Of a DNA stretch of 64,000 bases, positions 1 to 10,274 are shown piece by piece. The number at the start of each line of letters is the position of its first letter. Positions within the stretch are counted from its first letter, which is position 1. A program made the translations under genes and the position numbers. The notes under the pieces were generated by a model. The model was given only the letters and a program-made list of their open reading frames with translations, was not told the origin of the DNA and made no database searches. This DNA comes from Nitzschia sp. pyKryTriq1 (taxonomy: Eukaryota; Bacillariophyta; Bacillariophyceae; Bacillariales; Bacillariaceae), in the NCBI GenBank assembly GCA_956465555.1, contig OY101129.1:372001-436000 (forward strand), written 5' to 3'.

Positions 1-1
1 G

Positions 2-1255
2 CCTCTTCAATTTCATGTGGCACCCATGCAAGGATATACCAACTATGCAACCAGAATGTTTTTCCGCAAGATATCCCCACTTTCAAAGCTGTGGACCGAA
101 ATGGAAAAGGTACCAGATCTGATCGAGGCGGACGCTGCCGCTTTGGCTCGTCGTTTGGGTCCCCCCGGACATAAAGATATTGCACTGCAGCTGGGCGGAA
201 ACGATCCAGCCAACATTCGGCAGTGCATGCGGCATCTTTCGAATCACGGATATTCGTTTGACGAAATCAATCTCAACTGTGGTTGTCCGAGTATTGAGTC
301 CGGTGGAGCTACGTTGTTTGGTGCTAGTCTCATGAAGCAACCCAAGCTGACTCGCGAGCTGATAGCGGCCGTCCGTGAGGCTACTTCTACAAGTGATACC
401 AGACTATCTTTGAAATGCCGCACGGCCGTGTATGATACAATCGAAGACATGATAGACAACGAAGAGCGTGCCGAGGAGGACTACCAGTGTTTGCACGATT
501 ACATTGAGCATGCCAAACAAGGTGGGATCTCCCATCTCGTACTGCATGCCCGGCCAGTTGTATTGTCGGGTCTCTCTCCAACAAAGAACCGTCAGGTCCC
601 GCCGATCGACTATTGTGTTGTTCAAAGAGTTGCCCGCGACTTTCCGTCGCTGGACGTGACACTCAATGGAGGGATTTCGGGATATGCTCAGCTCCAAAAG
701 TTCCTCACAACTGGTGACAACTCGGAGGACTTGAAAGTATCGTCCTACATGGCTGGACGGTGGATACTTCGGCGTCCCCTTGATATGGCACTGGTGCAGA
801 CTGACTTTCTTGACGGGAATCATTCTGATAAGGTTTCAAAGGAGTCGTCACTGACCAGCTCTAAAGTGGCAATAGAGGCTGTGAAACTCTACACGCAATT
901 CTTGATGGAATGTGTCCAGCAGTCATCCTTCTCCGATTCTAGTATGCCTTCCCTCAACGACTTGTGTCTACCACTCTTCATGATCTCTGAACAACTACGA
1001 GAGGACTATGAGTATGATGCGGAAGAAGAGGCAGAGGAGTCAAATAATGGTGCCTGGTTGGAGTTTGATGCCATGGAAGAAATGTATGACTGTATCTGCG
1101 AGACAGTCCAGTGGTTGCAGGAGTTTCGTCGCGCCAACAAGCAAACCAATTTTTCGCCGCAAGCAATGGAATTCAATAAACTTTCTTCATCTTTGAAATC
1201 ATTGGTTGGCGCTAAGGTTGTAGGTAAATGGAAACGAAACCGTTCCGAACTATGA
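2..1255 (+). CDS. dusA: tRNA-dihydrouridine synthase, DusA type (5' end outside window)
   Basis: This FMN enzyme reduces uridines in the D-loop of tRNAs. The frame is open from base 2 and already reads PLQFHVAPMQGYTNYATR, matching the DusA start (VAPMLDWTD), so the true ATG lies upstream and the first GTG in frame is not the start. Visible family marks are LNCGCPS with the presumed catalytic Cys, then FGASLM, LKCRT for the conserved VKxR segment, HARPVVLSGLSPTKNRQVPP (the DusA-specific loop, nearly intact) and LNGGI at the FMN phosphate site. After the barrel comes a roughly 150-residue acidic, helical tail that bacterial DusA lacks in this form, perhaps a eukaryotic extension. It ends TGA at 1255 and converges with the next gene. 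The family is secure; the organelle cannot be told because the N-terminus is missing. Confidence 0.9.
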   Translation, partial: PLQFHVAPMQGYTNYATRMFFRKISPLSKLWTEMEKVPDLIEADAAALARRLGPPGHKDIALQLGGNDPANIRQCMRHLSNHGYSFDEINLNCGCPSIESGGATLFGASLMKQPKLTRELIAAVREATSTSDTRLSLKCRTAVYDTIEDMIDNEERAEEDYQCLHDYIEHAKQGGISHLVLHARPVVLSGLSPTKNRQVPPIDYCVVQRVARDFPSLDVTLNGGISGYAQLQKFLTTGDNSEDLKVSSYMAGRWILRRPLDMALVQTDFLDGNHSDKVSKESSLTSSKVAIEAVKLYTQFLMECVQQSSFSDSSMPSLNDLCLPLFMISEQLREDYEYDAEEEAEESNNGAWLEFDAMEEMYDCICETVQWLQEFRRANKQTNFSPQAMEFNKLSSSLKSLVGAKVVGKWKRNRSEL

Positions 1256-1449
1256 GATAGCAACAAACAAAACCGTGAATATGTAGTGTGGATCCTTGGA
1301 CTAACTGTGAGTCTAGTGGAATGAAGTGCTATCCCAGGAAAGCCTAAAAGTAGGGTGTCTGTAAAAATACAGTGGCTCAACTTTCGTCAAGAAAGCTTGC
1401 GCAATAAAGAGTCGTCTAGAGTTCTGGAGGTCTGGGGATAGGTGTCAAT

Positions 1450-2163
1450 TTACTCTTCCTTCTCCGAAGTCTTTCCAGTCAATTTCTCGTAGACCTTCTT
1501 CAATTGACCCGGACTGGCCTCAAGGAACTTATCGTATCCCATGCTTCCAACAAGGTCTGCCATGGCCTTATCCTTATCCTTGACATCGTTCTCTTCACAG
1601 AAAGCGGCAATCTTGAATTCAGCAGCCTCCTTGGTGAACGCCTTCAAGGTTTCCTCTGCCTTGGCCAAATCGAGCGAGACAGTGGAAACAGCCTCGGCGA
1701 ACCAGGGTTCATCACCACCATCGGCGGCACCAGCCCAAGAGGCTTGTCCTACGGGGGAAGTTCCGGGGACTCGCCAGTCGTTGGGAGAGACAGCTCCGAA
1801 TTGACCTTGGCCGCCATCACCGTATGTCTGAGGGACATAATCGTTCTTCTTGCCAAAGTCCAAATCGAATTCGGCGTTCAAAGCCGTGGCTGCATAATAG
1901 CGAGAGGAGAGATCAGCAATGTAACGTGTGAGAAAGTAGACGACAAAACAAGCAAGATTTCAAAAATATTTCCGATCCATCAGTCAATGACTGCCAGCCA
2001 TCAACTTCCGATCCAACGGAGCATCGCCGAATCCAAAAAAATCGAAATCTCTACCGTTATCACATCAAAACAACGAAGACTACGTACACCGAGTGCCGAA
2101 AGCGGCAGGGGCAAAGGCAGCAGCAGTGCTAGCAGTGACGAAAAGAGCGGCAATGACCTTCAT
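1450..2163 (-). CDS. Small plastid-targeted protein of unknown function
   Basis: Two exons, 1889-1450 and 2163-2088, are joined across an intron at 1890-2087 (donor GTACGT, acceptor TATGCAG). Exon 1 encodes a 25-residue leader, MKVIAALFVTASTAAAFAP, whose AAAFAP fits the diatom ASAFAP signal/transit junction. The joined protein is about 171 residues. The mature part begins STALNAEFDLDFGKKNDYVPQ, has a Gly/Pro-rich stretch (SPNDWRVPGTSPVGQ), then a charged helical half ending in a Lys/Glu tail. The compact size, lack of a membrane segment and thylakoid-like leader suggest a soluble plastid protein, possibly associated with photosynthesis, but I do not recognise the family. It is transcribed divergently from the histidine phosphatase, and the shared spacer holds a TGACGTCA element. 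The exon join is well supported by phase and by the targeting motif. Confidence 0.75.
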
Positions 2164-2623
2164 GGTGGATATATAGAGTAAACAAGAGGTAGCAAGGTAA
2201 ATTGCGGTTCTCACGCGCTCCTTGCTTATCGAGGTCTATCGTCGAGATGTTGTTGGTTGTTGGCTATTGTTGTTACGTTTCACGTTGAAGCAAATGGATC
2301 GACCCTCTTTGTCGCAGTCCTTCAGTTGTGCGTTTTGTACCACAGCCTGTAGACTTGAACGTTGAGAGGGCTGGATACGTTTTGTGACGTCACTTAAAAC
2401 TCATGATTGAACTCACGATTCAAGTACGACATGAAACGGATACAACGTCATGATCATTATTGTCGCATCACGCACTTTGCCGCGCCACATCATGGCACGA
2501 AAAACGAAAATGCGATTGTTGTTGTTCTCGCTTTTGCAACGTTTTTGGTTTGACTCCTGATGGAAGCCGTCGACGACGACCATAATTCGAAATATAGTAC
2601 ACTTAATCCACATACAGTCCAAG
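2164..2623. promoter_or_regulatory. Divergent promoter region with a TGACGTCA element
   Basis: This 460-bp spacer separates the plastid-protein gene from the histidine phosphatase. It contains a perfect TGACGTCA palindrome at 2385-2392 inside GTGACGTCAC, about 220 bp from the left gene's ATG and 230 bp from the right one's. In diatoms TGACGT/ACGTCA motifs are known as CO2/cAMP-response elements bound by bZIP factors. That these genes are so regulated is inference. No other gene is visible here. Confidence 0.45.
2385..2392. promoter_or_regulatory. TGACGTCA (CRE/CCRE-like bZIP site)
   Basis: A perfect palindrome in the divergent promoter of the plastid protein and the histidine phosphatase, embedded in the longer palindrome GTGACGTCAC. 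Confidence 0.4.
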
Positions 2624-3541
2624 ATGGTTCGATTCTCGTTGAGTTCTCTGCTCTTGGCATTGCCGTTATCAACCCCATTTGTGGTGCAACGCCAAGCGTC
2701 GGCTCGAAGTTCTTTCGCGCTGCGACGACAGTCCACCACCACCACCATGATGGTCGAACACGATGACGCCGTGGTCACAGAAGCGAGAAATATGGAAACC
2801 AAAATCGTGTCGGAAATGCCTGCCCCTTTACCCGATACCAAGAATCGCTACTATTTTCTTCGGCACGGACAAAGCACTGCGAACGTAGCCTCTATCATTT
2901 CATCGGATCGATCGCTGGCGTACAGCGACAAACATGGATTAACGCCACTTGGGTACGAACAAGGGAAAGAGTCTGCAGAGCAACTACTGGAGCAGTTGGA
3001 GGCAGAAGGCGCCAAGGCTGGTGACAAAGTTGTGTTTGTGTCGTCGCCCTTTGCCCGGGCCCGTCAAACAGCCGCGGCCTGTTTGGATGGTCTTGCCGAA
3101 GAAGAAAATAGAAAAAGAGCCGAGTCCATGGGTGTAGAGATTTCAACGGATATTGTCATGGAGAATCGATTAATGGAACGATACTTTGGTCGATTGGATG
3201 GAGAAGCCATTTATACGTACGCCTATGTCTGGCCAGTGGACAAGATAAATGTGACCCACACGGCATTTGATGTCGAATCTGTCGCAGCCGTCTGCACCCG
3301 ACTGGCCGAAGTTGTGGAACGATGCGAGTCTGAATTCGACGAGGGGCATCATCATATTGTATGGGTCTCCCATGCGGATGTTTTGCAAATTGGACAACTT
3401 TATGCTGCCAGCGCTCACAATGTCGGTGAATTTAGTTCGTATCGGTTCAAAAACGGAGAAGTCCGAGCCATGAAACGAAGCGACACGCACCTACCAAATC
3501 CAGTTCCCCTGGAAGCGCCAAAACGAGGAACATCTGTATAA
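2624..3541 (+). CDS. Histidine phosphatase superfamily protein (phosphoglycerate-mutase-like)
   Basis: A single exon of 305 residues. The catalytic RHG triad is at residues 80-82 in YYFLRHGQSTAN. A second conserved His follows in HIVWVSHADVL, as expected for the branch with a phospho-histidine and a distal catalytic His. SSPFARARQTA provides the phosphate-pocket Arg. The N-terminus MVRFSLSSLLLALPLSTPFVV looks like a signal peptide with a Phe after the cleavage region, followed by a Ser/Arg/Thr-rich stretch like a transit peptide. Plastid import is therefore likely, though the motif is not a clean ASAFAP. Substrate cannot be read from sequence; members include phosphoglycerate mutases, sugar bisphosphatases and phosphoprotein phosphatases. 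It lacks the longer insertions of true dPGM, so a phosphatase is favoured. Confidence 0.8.
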   Translation: MVRFSLSSLLLALPLSTPFVVQRQASARSSFALRRQSTTTTMMVEHDDAVVTEARNMETKIVSEMPAPLPDTKNRYYFLRHGQSTANVASIISSDRSLAYSDKHGLTPLGYEQGKESAEQLLEQLEAEGAKAGDKVVFVSSPFARARQTAAACLDGLAEEENRKRAESMGVEISTDIVMENRLMERYFGRLDGEAIYTYAYVWPVDKINVTHTAFDVESVAAVCTRLAEVVERCESEFDEGHHHIVWVSHADVLQIGQLYAASAHNVGEFSSYRFKNGEVRAMKRSDTHLPNPVPLEAPKRGTSV

Positions 3542-3604
3542 GAAAATTTATTTAAAAAAAGCAAGTCATGGTATCTGCAATAGCTGGCTTATAGTACGAT
3601 AGTA

Positions 3605-5266
3605 TTATGCTTTGCTTGTTGCCGGGTAGGACTGTCGTAGTACCACAAATCGTCGAAATAAGGCCGTGAAAGCACCTCCAAACACCATCATACCGGCCAA
3701 TCCAAAGGCTGATCCTGCACCGTAACGTCGATACACGTCACCCATGATCAATGGGCTGACGATTCGTGCAATGGTGTTGATGGTACCATCTAAACCCATG
3801 ATGGTTCCTCTTCGATTGGACGGAACGCATCTTAGCAACATTGTAGGAACGGTGGGGCCGTAGAGCGGAACACCACAATAGTATATGGCAGCAGCTGCCG
3901 TCAGTACACCGAAACTGGGTGGTACGGTAGCGACTTGATTCCACGCAGCCACTCCTAAAGCAGAAAGTCCGGATCCAACACAGGCGAGACCGGCGGCACA
4001 GGTCCAAACTGGGCCTAATTTCTTCATCGCCCAGCCCGAACCCGTCGTGGAAATAGAAAAGCTGATGCACGCCAGTAGAGTATAAAGCAACCCGATGTCT
4101 CCCGCCGACATTCCAGCGCCATCACGCAAGAGAGCTGAGAAAAATGCATGGAAGGTCGAGTCTCCGATGTTGAATAAGAATGAGACGACGCAGACCGAAG
4201 CAACGCCCGCCCACATCCGTTGACCCAGAGGACAGGAAACAAGTTCTCCTTCTTCCTGATCCTCTTCATCACTGCTGCTCGAGCTGTCATCCATCTTACC
4301 GCCAGCCATTCGATTTTTTTTGGGTTTCATATCAGTGACCAGCGATCCAACTAAAAGTGCAGCACCTAAGGATGCCGCCGCCGATATTCCGATGACAAAT
4401 GATAGCGATCCAGTAGTGTCCACAAGGGTTGTCGTGGTACTACTGGAGACTCCCAAGAACCACTTGCGCAGATCGTAGAGAATACCGCCCAACATAGGGC
4501 CGACGATAAAAGCCATGGTCGATGCGGCATCCCTCAACGCCAAGTACCGTGGCAACTTTCCATCCTTGTATCCAACGTCTGCCAGATAGGCTTTCGAGAC
4601 AGGACTACTCCCTGCAAAGGCCCCCGTGAAGACGCGGGATGCCAGAAAAAAGGGCAAAGTCAAATCACTTCGAATGACCATACTTTGCGCTGTTAAACCC
4701 AAACCAGACCCCAATAACGAAACCGTCATGATACGCTTCCGACCAATTTTATCCGATAGAGTCGGCCAAAAGATCAACCCAAAGAGCATACCTAACGGAT
4801 AAGCACTTGTCAAGGATCCAAAAGTGGCCCCCACCTGCAATCCAAAATGCTTTCCCAGTGCGGGTGTAATCGGTCCCGCCATGGTGAATCCCAACAGGTT
4901 CAAAAAGCTCGACGCCAAAATGGCGAACACCGACAGCTTGCGTCGGCGATCTTTTTGTCTCTGCGCGTCACCACCATCGCCACCCTTGGAAGCCACTGCT
5001 GACGATGATGCCGCTTGGAGTGGATGGTTAAGATTCATCAGCTGTCGCAAGCCACCATCAGTGGCATGATCGGTTGTGGGCGCACGGCGACTTGTTCGTA
5101 TTCTTGGAGGCATGCTGCTGCTGCTTCTGCTGCTGCTGCTGTGGACGATGTGCAACAAAGATGATGACGATAATGTGCGGCTGTGGCTGCTCGTCCATCC
5201 ATTCACACCGCAAGAATAGAGAGTTGAGATAATAGCAATAGCGAGTAGAGTAGCAGGGCGCCTCAT
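3605..5266 (-). CDS. Major facilitator superfamily transporter (TetA/sugar-efflux-like)
   Basis: One exon. The frame extends to a GTG, but the first ATG is at 5266 and gives 553 residues beginning MRRPATLLAIAIISTLYSC, a good signal peptide. A Ser/Arg-rich stretch of about 85 residues precedes the transporter, so a plastid-envelope or other secretory-route membrane is possible. Twelve hydrophobic segments follow in two halves. The MFS signature between TM2 and TM3 is present as LSDKIGRKR. An acidic Ser/Glu/Asp loop (SSSSSDEEDQEEGE) separates the halves, as expected for the cytosol-facing TM6-TM7 loop. The overall pattern resembles drug/H+ antiporters of the tetracycline-efflux type. Substrate unknown. 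It is convergent with the histidine phosphatase, 63 bp apart. Confidence 0.85.
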   Translation of the reverse strand: MRRPATLLAIAIISTLYSCGVNGWTSSHSRTLSSSSLLHIVHSSSSRSSSSMPPRIRTSRRAPTTDHATDGGLRQLMNLNHPLQAASSSAVASKGGDGGDAQRQKDRRRKLSVFAILASSFLNLLGFTMAGPITPALGKHFGLQVGATFGSLTSAYPLGMLFGLIFWPTLSDKIGRKRIMTVSLLGSGLGLTAQSMVIRSDLTLPFFLASRVFTGAFAGSSPVSKAYLADVGYKDGKLPRYLALRDAASTMAFIVGPMLGGILYDLRKWFLGVSSSTTTTLVDTTGSLSFVIGISAAASLGAALLVGSLVTDMKPKKNRMAGGKMDDSSSSSDEEDQEEGELVSCPLGQRMWAGVASVCVVSFLFNIGDSTFHAFFSALLRDGAGMSAGDIGLLYTLLACISFSISTTGSGWAMKKLGPVWTCAAGLACVGSGLSALGVAAWNQVATVPPSFGVLTAAAAIYYCGVPLYGPTVPTMLLRCVPSNRRGTIMGLDGTINTIARIVSPLIMGDVYRRYGAGSAFGLAGMMVFGGAFTALFRRFVVLRQSYPATSKA

Positions 5267-5692
5267 TGACGACACAACCTCATCAACCTACTCCTTATAT
5301 TACTTTGTGGCCGGTAGACTACTGTAGGAGATGCGTTCTTGTGGTTTGTGATGAAAACTACAAAGGAGACACGAAGGTGGGATAATAACAAAAAGTCTAA
5401 AAACGGTGCCGCGTGTGGGATATGAGTGATACTACCGGTATGATGATGATCGTGACGGCCGAGATGAGGGCGAGGCGGATGGCCGGCCGCGCGCCGCGCC
5501 TCGCCGCGCGGGGTCTCACAACGGTGACGTCAGCTCAGATCGCACTGATAGAAGATGTGGGACTATGGTGTCGGACGAGATGGATGATTCGTACAGTATC
5601 TCGCGAAGAACGCGGCCGTGCTGTATTTACCATCTACTACAGTACGACCAGGTACCGTTAGAAATATTCAACAACAACAACAACAACAAAGA
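5267..5692. promoter_or_regulatory. Divergent GC-rich promoter with TACCGGTA and TGACGTCA
   Basis: The spacer between the MFS gene and the glycosyltransferase-like gene has TACCGGTA at 5433-5440 and TGACGTCA at 5525-5532. Between them a very GC-rich block carries a 9-bp inverted repeat (GGCGAGGCG at 5469-5477, CGCCTCGCC at 5497-5505). A CAA-repeat 5' leader (about 5670-5689) runs up to the ATG at 5693. No coding sequence is seen. Confidence 0.4.
5525..5532. promoter_or_regulatory. TGACGTCA (CRE/CCRE-like bZIP site)
   Basis: A perfect palindrome 168 bp upstream of the ATG at 5693. It equals the two diatom CO2/cAMP-response half-sites fused. Function is inferred from motif identity only. Confidence 0.4.
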
Positions 5693-7453
5693 ATGATCCA
5701 GGTCGTATCTTCTCCTGTTGCTCTGCCACCAGTACAGCAACACGGAGTTGTTCCACCTGCCACCAACGCTGATGGCGACTTGTCCTACCGGCGCCACCAA
5801 CGGGCTGTGTGGAAAATACGGGGCCTCCTGGTCGTGCTGATGTTCTTGGTGGTGTACTTGTTTCCCGCGCTGCTTTTTGAGAGCCGTTCCGTCCTGAATT
5901 TCAATGCTTCCCCCATCACGATAAAACGAGGTGAAGTGGGTCCCAGTAGCAACAATACTACTCCTACTGCAGCCCCAGGGCCATTGAAAAACGACGGCGA
6001 CCACCACCAAGAGAAGAATACAACTAGTACCAGTACCTTGCAAGTGCTGGGTACCATCTCGTCCTCTTCTTCCTGTAGGCGTCAATGTCGATCTCGAAAG
6101 AATATAATTTGGCTGAGTAGACCCACCGCGGCAGGGCTAAAGTAAGTAGCCATTCGACACTTAAACATAGAGACCCGCCTTCTCTGCCTCTCACACGAGA
6201 GCCCCGTCTCTCACTCCTGGCATTCCTTTTGTACCGGTAGTGATCGCCAAACAGTTTTTCAGTATTTTGCCGCCTGGGCTGGCTACCTCTGCGCAACTCT
6301 GTATGTATCGCCGCCCACTTCGATGGTACGACACATGCCGCTGGTGAAATCTTGTCTGGCCTCGTATTGTCTATACCTTCTGTTCCACTTACTCTTCGGC
6401 ATTTCAATGTCGTCCTTGTCCAATAAATGTTACCAGTTACACCCCAAACACAACGGAGGCAAGCGGGTTTCAGCCAATCTGAGTTGGTCCGACTTTAAAG
6501 TAACTGCATTTTTGGATGGAAATGCAACTGCTCTAGAAATCTACTATCCCAAATCAAAGACCTTCCCACCCAATCGAATCGACTTGGGTAGCAACACGAC
6601 GTCTTGGTGGAAATTGCAATTAAGAAAAGGGGGCAAGACGGAACGCTTCGTTTCACAGGTGACAGAGTTGATCAATTTCGTGGATTCTCAGCAACAGCAA
6701 GACGAATCGGCGCCAACAGCATTCCTATGGGAGATACTTGTTGTACCTTGGAATTCCTTTGGGATTCGAAACTCCTCAAGATTTACTGGTGCTCGTCCAT
6801 CTGAGTTGCCAAGCCCAACCGGGCCCTGTACGTATGTCGTGGACAGCATCGGAGAAACCACGAGAAGTCTTGTGGACCAAATTTTTGATTCGATAAGACA
6901 AGCACATCCTACAATATCTGGCGGTATTGTTCATTTCCATATCCGGCGAGACGACGCAATCCAGGACTGTGATACTAGTTTACGTCGAATGCATAACTAC
7001 ATGATGTGTTCACTAGGGGGAGAAACGACTTCGGCTATTTCCTCAATGTTTGGAAACATGACGATGCTGTTTTCGAGCGACGAGCGGGACCCGTGCTACC
7101 GTCAAGCGATACAGCAGATTGTGGAGCGGGGTCTGGGATACGGCTTTGTCGATTTGGACGCAATAATTCAGACGGTGTTGAACACCCATATTGCCAAGAA
7201 TGGCGATGATGCTCGTCTTGACAACAATTTCTATCTCTATCATTTAGAAAATCTTGTTTCTTCGGATCCTCGAATGAATTTGAGGTTGGAGCAGCGACGC
7301 AGCTACTCTTGTAAGGACTGCGAGACGGATCTAGGCAGTGTTGAGAATCGAAATCAAGCTCTGGGTTTCAACTACGACAAGGCGGCCGCTCTGGATCTTG
7401 ACTTGAACTTGACGCTCGAAGAATACCGTGACTGCACCAAGATTAAGAACTAG
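5693..7453 (+). CDS. Type II membrane glycosyltransferase-like protein (O-fucosyltransferase-like)
   Basis: Two exons, 5693-6141 and 6241-7453, give 553 residues. The intron (donor GTAAGT, acceptor GTACCGGTAG after a pyrimidine tract) is needed to join the frames. It creates GLNDRQTVFQYFAAWAGYL...LYVSPP, which resembles the GGLNNQR...A...LxRTLVLPP segment at the start of O-fucosyltransferase-like domains. A short cytosolic head, one membrane anchor (LLVVLMFLVVYLFPALLF, about residues 45-65) and a Thr/Asn-rich stem fit a Golgi type II enzyme. Further in, IVHFHIRRDDAIQDCD looks like the donor-binding H-x-RxxD segment of this superfamily. Potential N-glycosylation sites are frequent. The in-frame GTG upstream was rejected as start. 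Fold assignment is moderate; donor and acceptor are unknown. Confidence 0.65.
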
Positions 7454-7772
7454 TAGCACTCTAAGTGGTGATTGTCGCTTCGGCGCAAGACAGGTTTGCT
7501 CTCGACCGTCAAGAAAGTTGGTAAATGAGGCACAGTGCACTTTTCGCTGCTTTGGGAATACTACTAGACTTCACGTACAAAGTAGTAAGAAAGTAGAGAA
7601 ATCGTGAGAGCTTAAGCGCAGCTGTTCCCGTGTTTGTTCTTGCTATTTCTACTCACAATGCCACAATTCAAAAAGTCGGAGGCTCGTGTCACAATAACCA
7701 TATCATTTCCCGTCACAGTTGTACTATTATCTATCCGTTGGTTCTTACTTGATTACCATCATTACATCTAGT
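7454..7772. other. Convergent intergenic spacer
   Basis: About 320 bp between the stop codons of the glycosyltransferase-like gene and the UreD-UreF gene. It presumably holds both 3' UTRs. I see no gene, repeat or structured element. Confidence 0.5.
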
Positions 7773-9794
7773 CTACGTTCGGAACAGTCGCACCTGCAAT
7801 AACTCGTGACAAGGATGGACGGCCTCGATGACTGGTGCGCACGCGGCTGACATCATCATTGGATCCATGTTGCTTCCAGTGCTAGTACCCGTAGTAGCCT
7901 TCTCGTTTACCTGAGCTTGGATTTGCCGTTGACGTTTCAAAAAGGTCATCCAACCATCGTCCGAGGCCTTTTGAATCTTTCGCAACGACTTGACGCTGGC
8001 CAAGGGACCTACTAATGAAAGACGAACAGCTGCCGAAACCATATCCCGCGCCACACAATACCCATAGAGACGGCCAACTTGGTCAGTCGTCAAGCCCAGT
8101 CGGGAACCCAGGGCTCCTAGTACGGGGCCCATGTGGCAGCCATGATCAAAACATTTCAACAAAAGTTGATTGGTTTCATCCTCGCTCTCCAACCATTGTT
8201 GGGCTACGCGGGCAAGTGACTTGCCTTGATCCAAGGAGGCGGCACAAGCTGGAGCATTGGAGGCCAATACTGCTTGTGCCTGGCGATTCAATCGTTTCCA
8301 TTCTTCCAAATATGAGTCTTCTACTCGTATTTGATGACGATCATCCATTCGCGAGGCTAGCTCGTGTCCCGCCACCAAGAAAGGAGCCATTACTTGGAGC
8401 GTCGAGCGGGTCGCTGCTTGGACAAATGTCTCCAACTGTGCAACGTTTGTGATCATTCCCATTTGACTTGCCACTTCTAGACTAGCCGAGTGAGCGAAAC
8501 TCCCAGTTGGTAAAGCTGAGTCTGCCAACATGTAGGCAGACCATACTGTACCCGAGCCCTCAGAAGCTGTTGTCGATGGTGTTTCCAATGCCTCCGGTAT
8601 ACTCTCGATGTCCACCACGAGAGCAGGCTTGTGGACTGAAAATATCGTTGCCTGCTTTTCGACTGCGGTGGTCGAACCGGACACCTTATGGTCAGCCCGT
8701 AGAATCTCGGAGGCTTTGGCACGGATACGCTCCTTGTAAAATTCCATACCAAATTGAGAATGAAGAGGGTAAAGGCAGTGATGAAAAATACGATAGAGAT
8801 CTTCGTTGGTCGTCGCTGCCAGTCGGACCACGTGTGCTTCTCCATGGTGACCAAGATCGACACGAGAAGAGCCCATACATATGCGGCCTGCCAAACCCAG
8901 CGAATCCAAATCCACAACGGCATCAGTATCCCCTTGAAAGGGACGTTCTCGAACACGCGTATGCTGGAGCATAAGTGCATCCGAGAGAGCCTCGCACTGC
9001 TGTCGCACGGGCTTGATTTGATCACCATACAAAATCAAAGAAGCAAAGGTATGAAACTGTGATACACCCAACGGATCTTCCTGCTGTGGCTGTTGCTGAT
9101 AGCGTCCCAGATCCATGTGCGTGGCGTCTTGCAAGAATGGAATGTCCTCGCCTGCAAAAGTCAAACACGTCCTTGAAGATAACTGATCAAAAGCCCAAGA
9201 TTCTCCATTTCGATACCGGCCACTCGAAAACCAGTCAATCAAAGCCACCGACGATGTTGGATCAATATTAAAATTTTGTGTCTGTTGGAAAGAGCTTGCT
9301 CGAAACAAGGCACACGGATCCGGGGCCCAGACCAACAACGCTTGGGGGTCTACTCTAGCCTCCAAAGTGGCTTGGCACAAGTTGGGAACCCGTTGGGTGT
9401 AAATTCGAGATGCGCCTTGCGTCGTCAAACTGTTTCATGCGACAGAATAAGATACGACAGACACTCGGTGAGGACATGATTTGGATTTTCACGAAATTGG
9501 ACGACGACATCGCATAATAATATTTCACACTCCTCCATATGAACTAACTGACCCCAATTTGGCGTTGGATTTCACATGCACGTGGAGCTCTACCGAGTCT
9601 CCCTGCAGCATCCCTCCCCCATAGTTGGATAAGGCACACACAGCGGCACCAGCTTGATCGACACTGGATTTCAAGACGGGCACCAGCCGCATCGGCGCTT
9701 TGTGCGACACTTGGGTCAGTCTTGTCACTGGTCCCCCTTCGGCGGCGGCGGTCAAGCGACCAATTCCATGTTTGAAGCTTCGATGAATCGACAT
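7773..9794 (-). CDS. UreD-UreF fusion, urease accessory protein
   Basis: Two exons, 9794-9553 and 9429-7773, make 632 residues. Joining the donor GTCAGT to the acceptor GAAACAG gives NAKLGLTTQGASRIYTQ, the hallmark UreD segment (LLTTQGATKVYR). Upstream, MRLVPVLKSSVDQAGAAVCA and YGGGMLQGDSVELHVHV are also UreD-like, and WAPDPCALFRASSFQQ follows. From about residue 365 the chain becomes UreF: SAYMLADSALPTGSFAHSAS matches the LLQLADSALPVGGFAHSxGLE start, and GPVLGALGSRLGL and CVARDMVSAAVRL complete the helical UreF pattern. UreD, UreF and UreG together load nickel into urease in the cytosol, so a fusion would hold two partners at 1:1. There are no stops or frame breaks between halves. The ATG at 9794 is the first in frame; upstream frame extensions begin with TTG. 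Confidence 0.88.
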
Positions 9795-10274
9795 GCTGGC
9801 ATGGACGGTGTCCAGAAATGTGCCGGGGTAGGGTGATAAATCAAGTTTGGTAAGTGGAAGGGCTGCCGAATGATATGCAGTGTGCTGAATATGGTGCTGA
9901 TGCCGACAGTTGGAACGGAAGATGCACCAAAACCAAAAGGGAAAAGAAGGCGCGGTGATCGCGATGATGCGATGGGAGAAGATTTTGAGATGGGTGCAAT
10001 GGGTTTTGTCAATCAAGCGGATCTTTCGAGAGGTCGCTCGAGCTCTCAGAGAGGCGACTGGTTGGACTCAGAAAAGGATCCACATTCCACACGCGTGTCT
10101 CACCGCACACCAGCTCACATTTTCATCTCCATCTACTGTACCAGGTACGTTACGCTTGGATACCGGTATAGTACCAAAGACACTTTAGAGTCGTCTCTCG
10201 ACGCATTCTAGTCGCTCTCTACGAGACTCTAGTATATTCTCTCTAGTAGACAGAGAGATGAATATTGTTTGGCT
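9795..10274. promoter_or_regulatory. Upstream region of the urease accessory gene
   Basis: A 480-bp spacer between the UreD-UreF start and the 3' end of the PH/EDR2 gene. It has a TACCGGTA octamer at 10161-10168, about 370 bp upstream of the UreD-UreF ATG. The last 80 bp are rich in TCTAG/CTCTCT. No gene is visible. Confidence 0.35.

Noticed and set aside
5618-5692. Extending the glycosyltransferase-like gene to the upstream GTG
   Set aside because: Diatom nuclear genes start with ATG; the GTG lies in a CAA-rich leader.
6232-6239. TACCGGTA within the intron acceptor as a regulatory site
   Set aside because: It coincides with the 3' splice site of the glycosyltransferase-like gene, so its presence there may be incidental.
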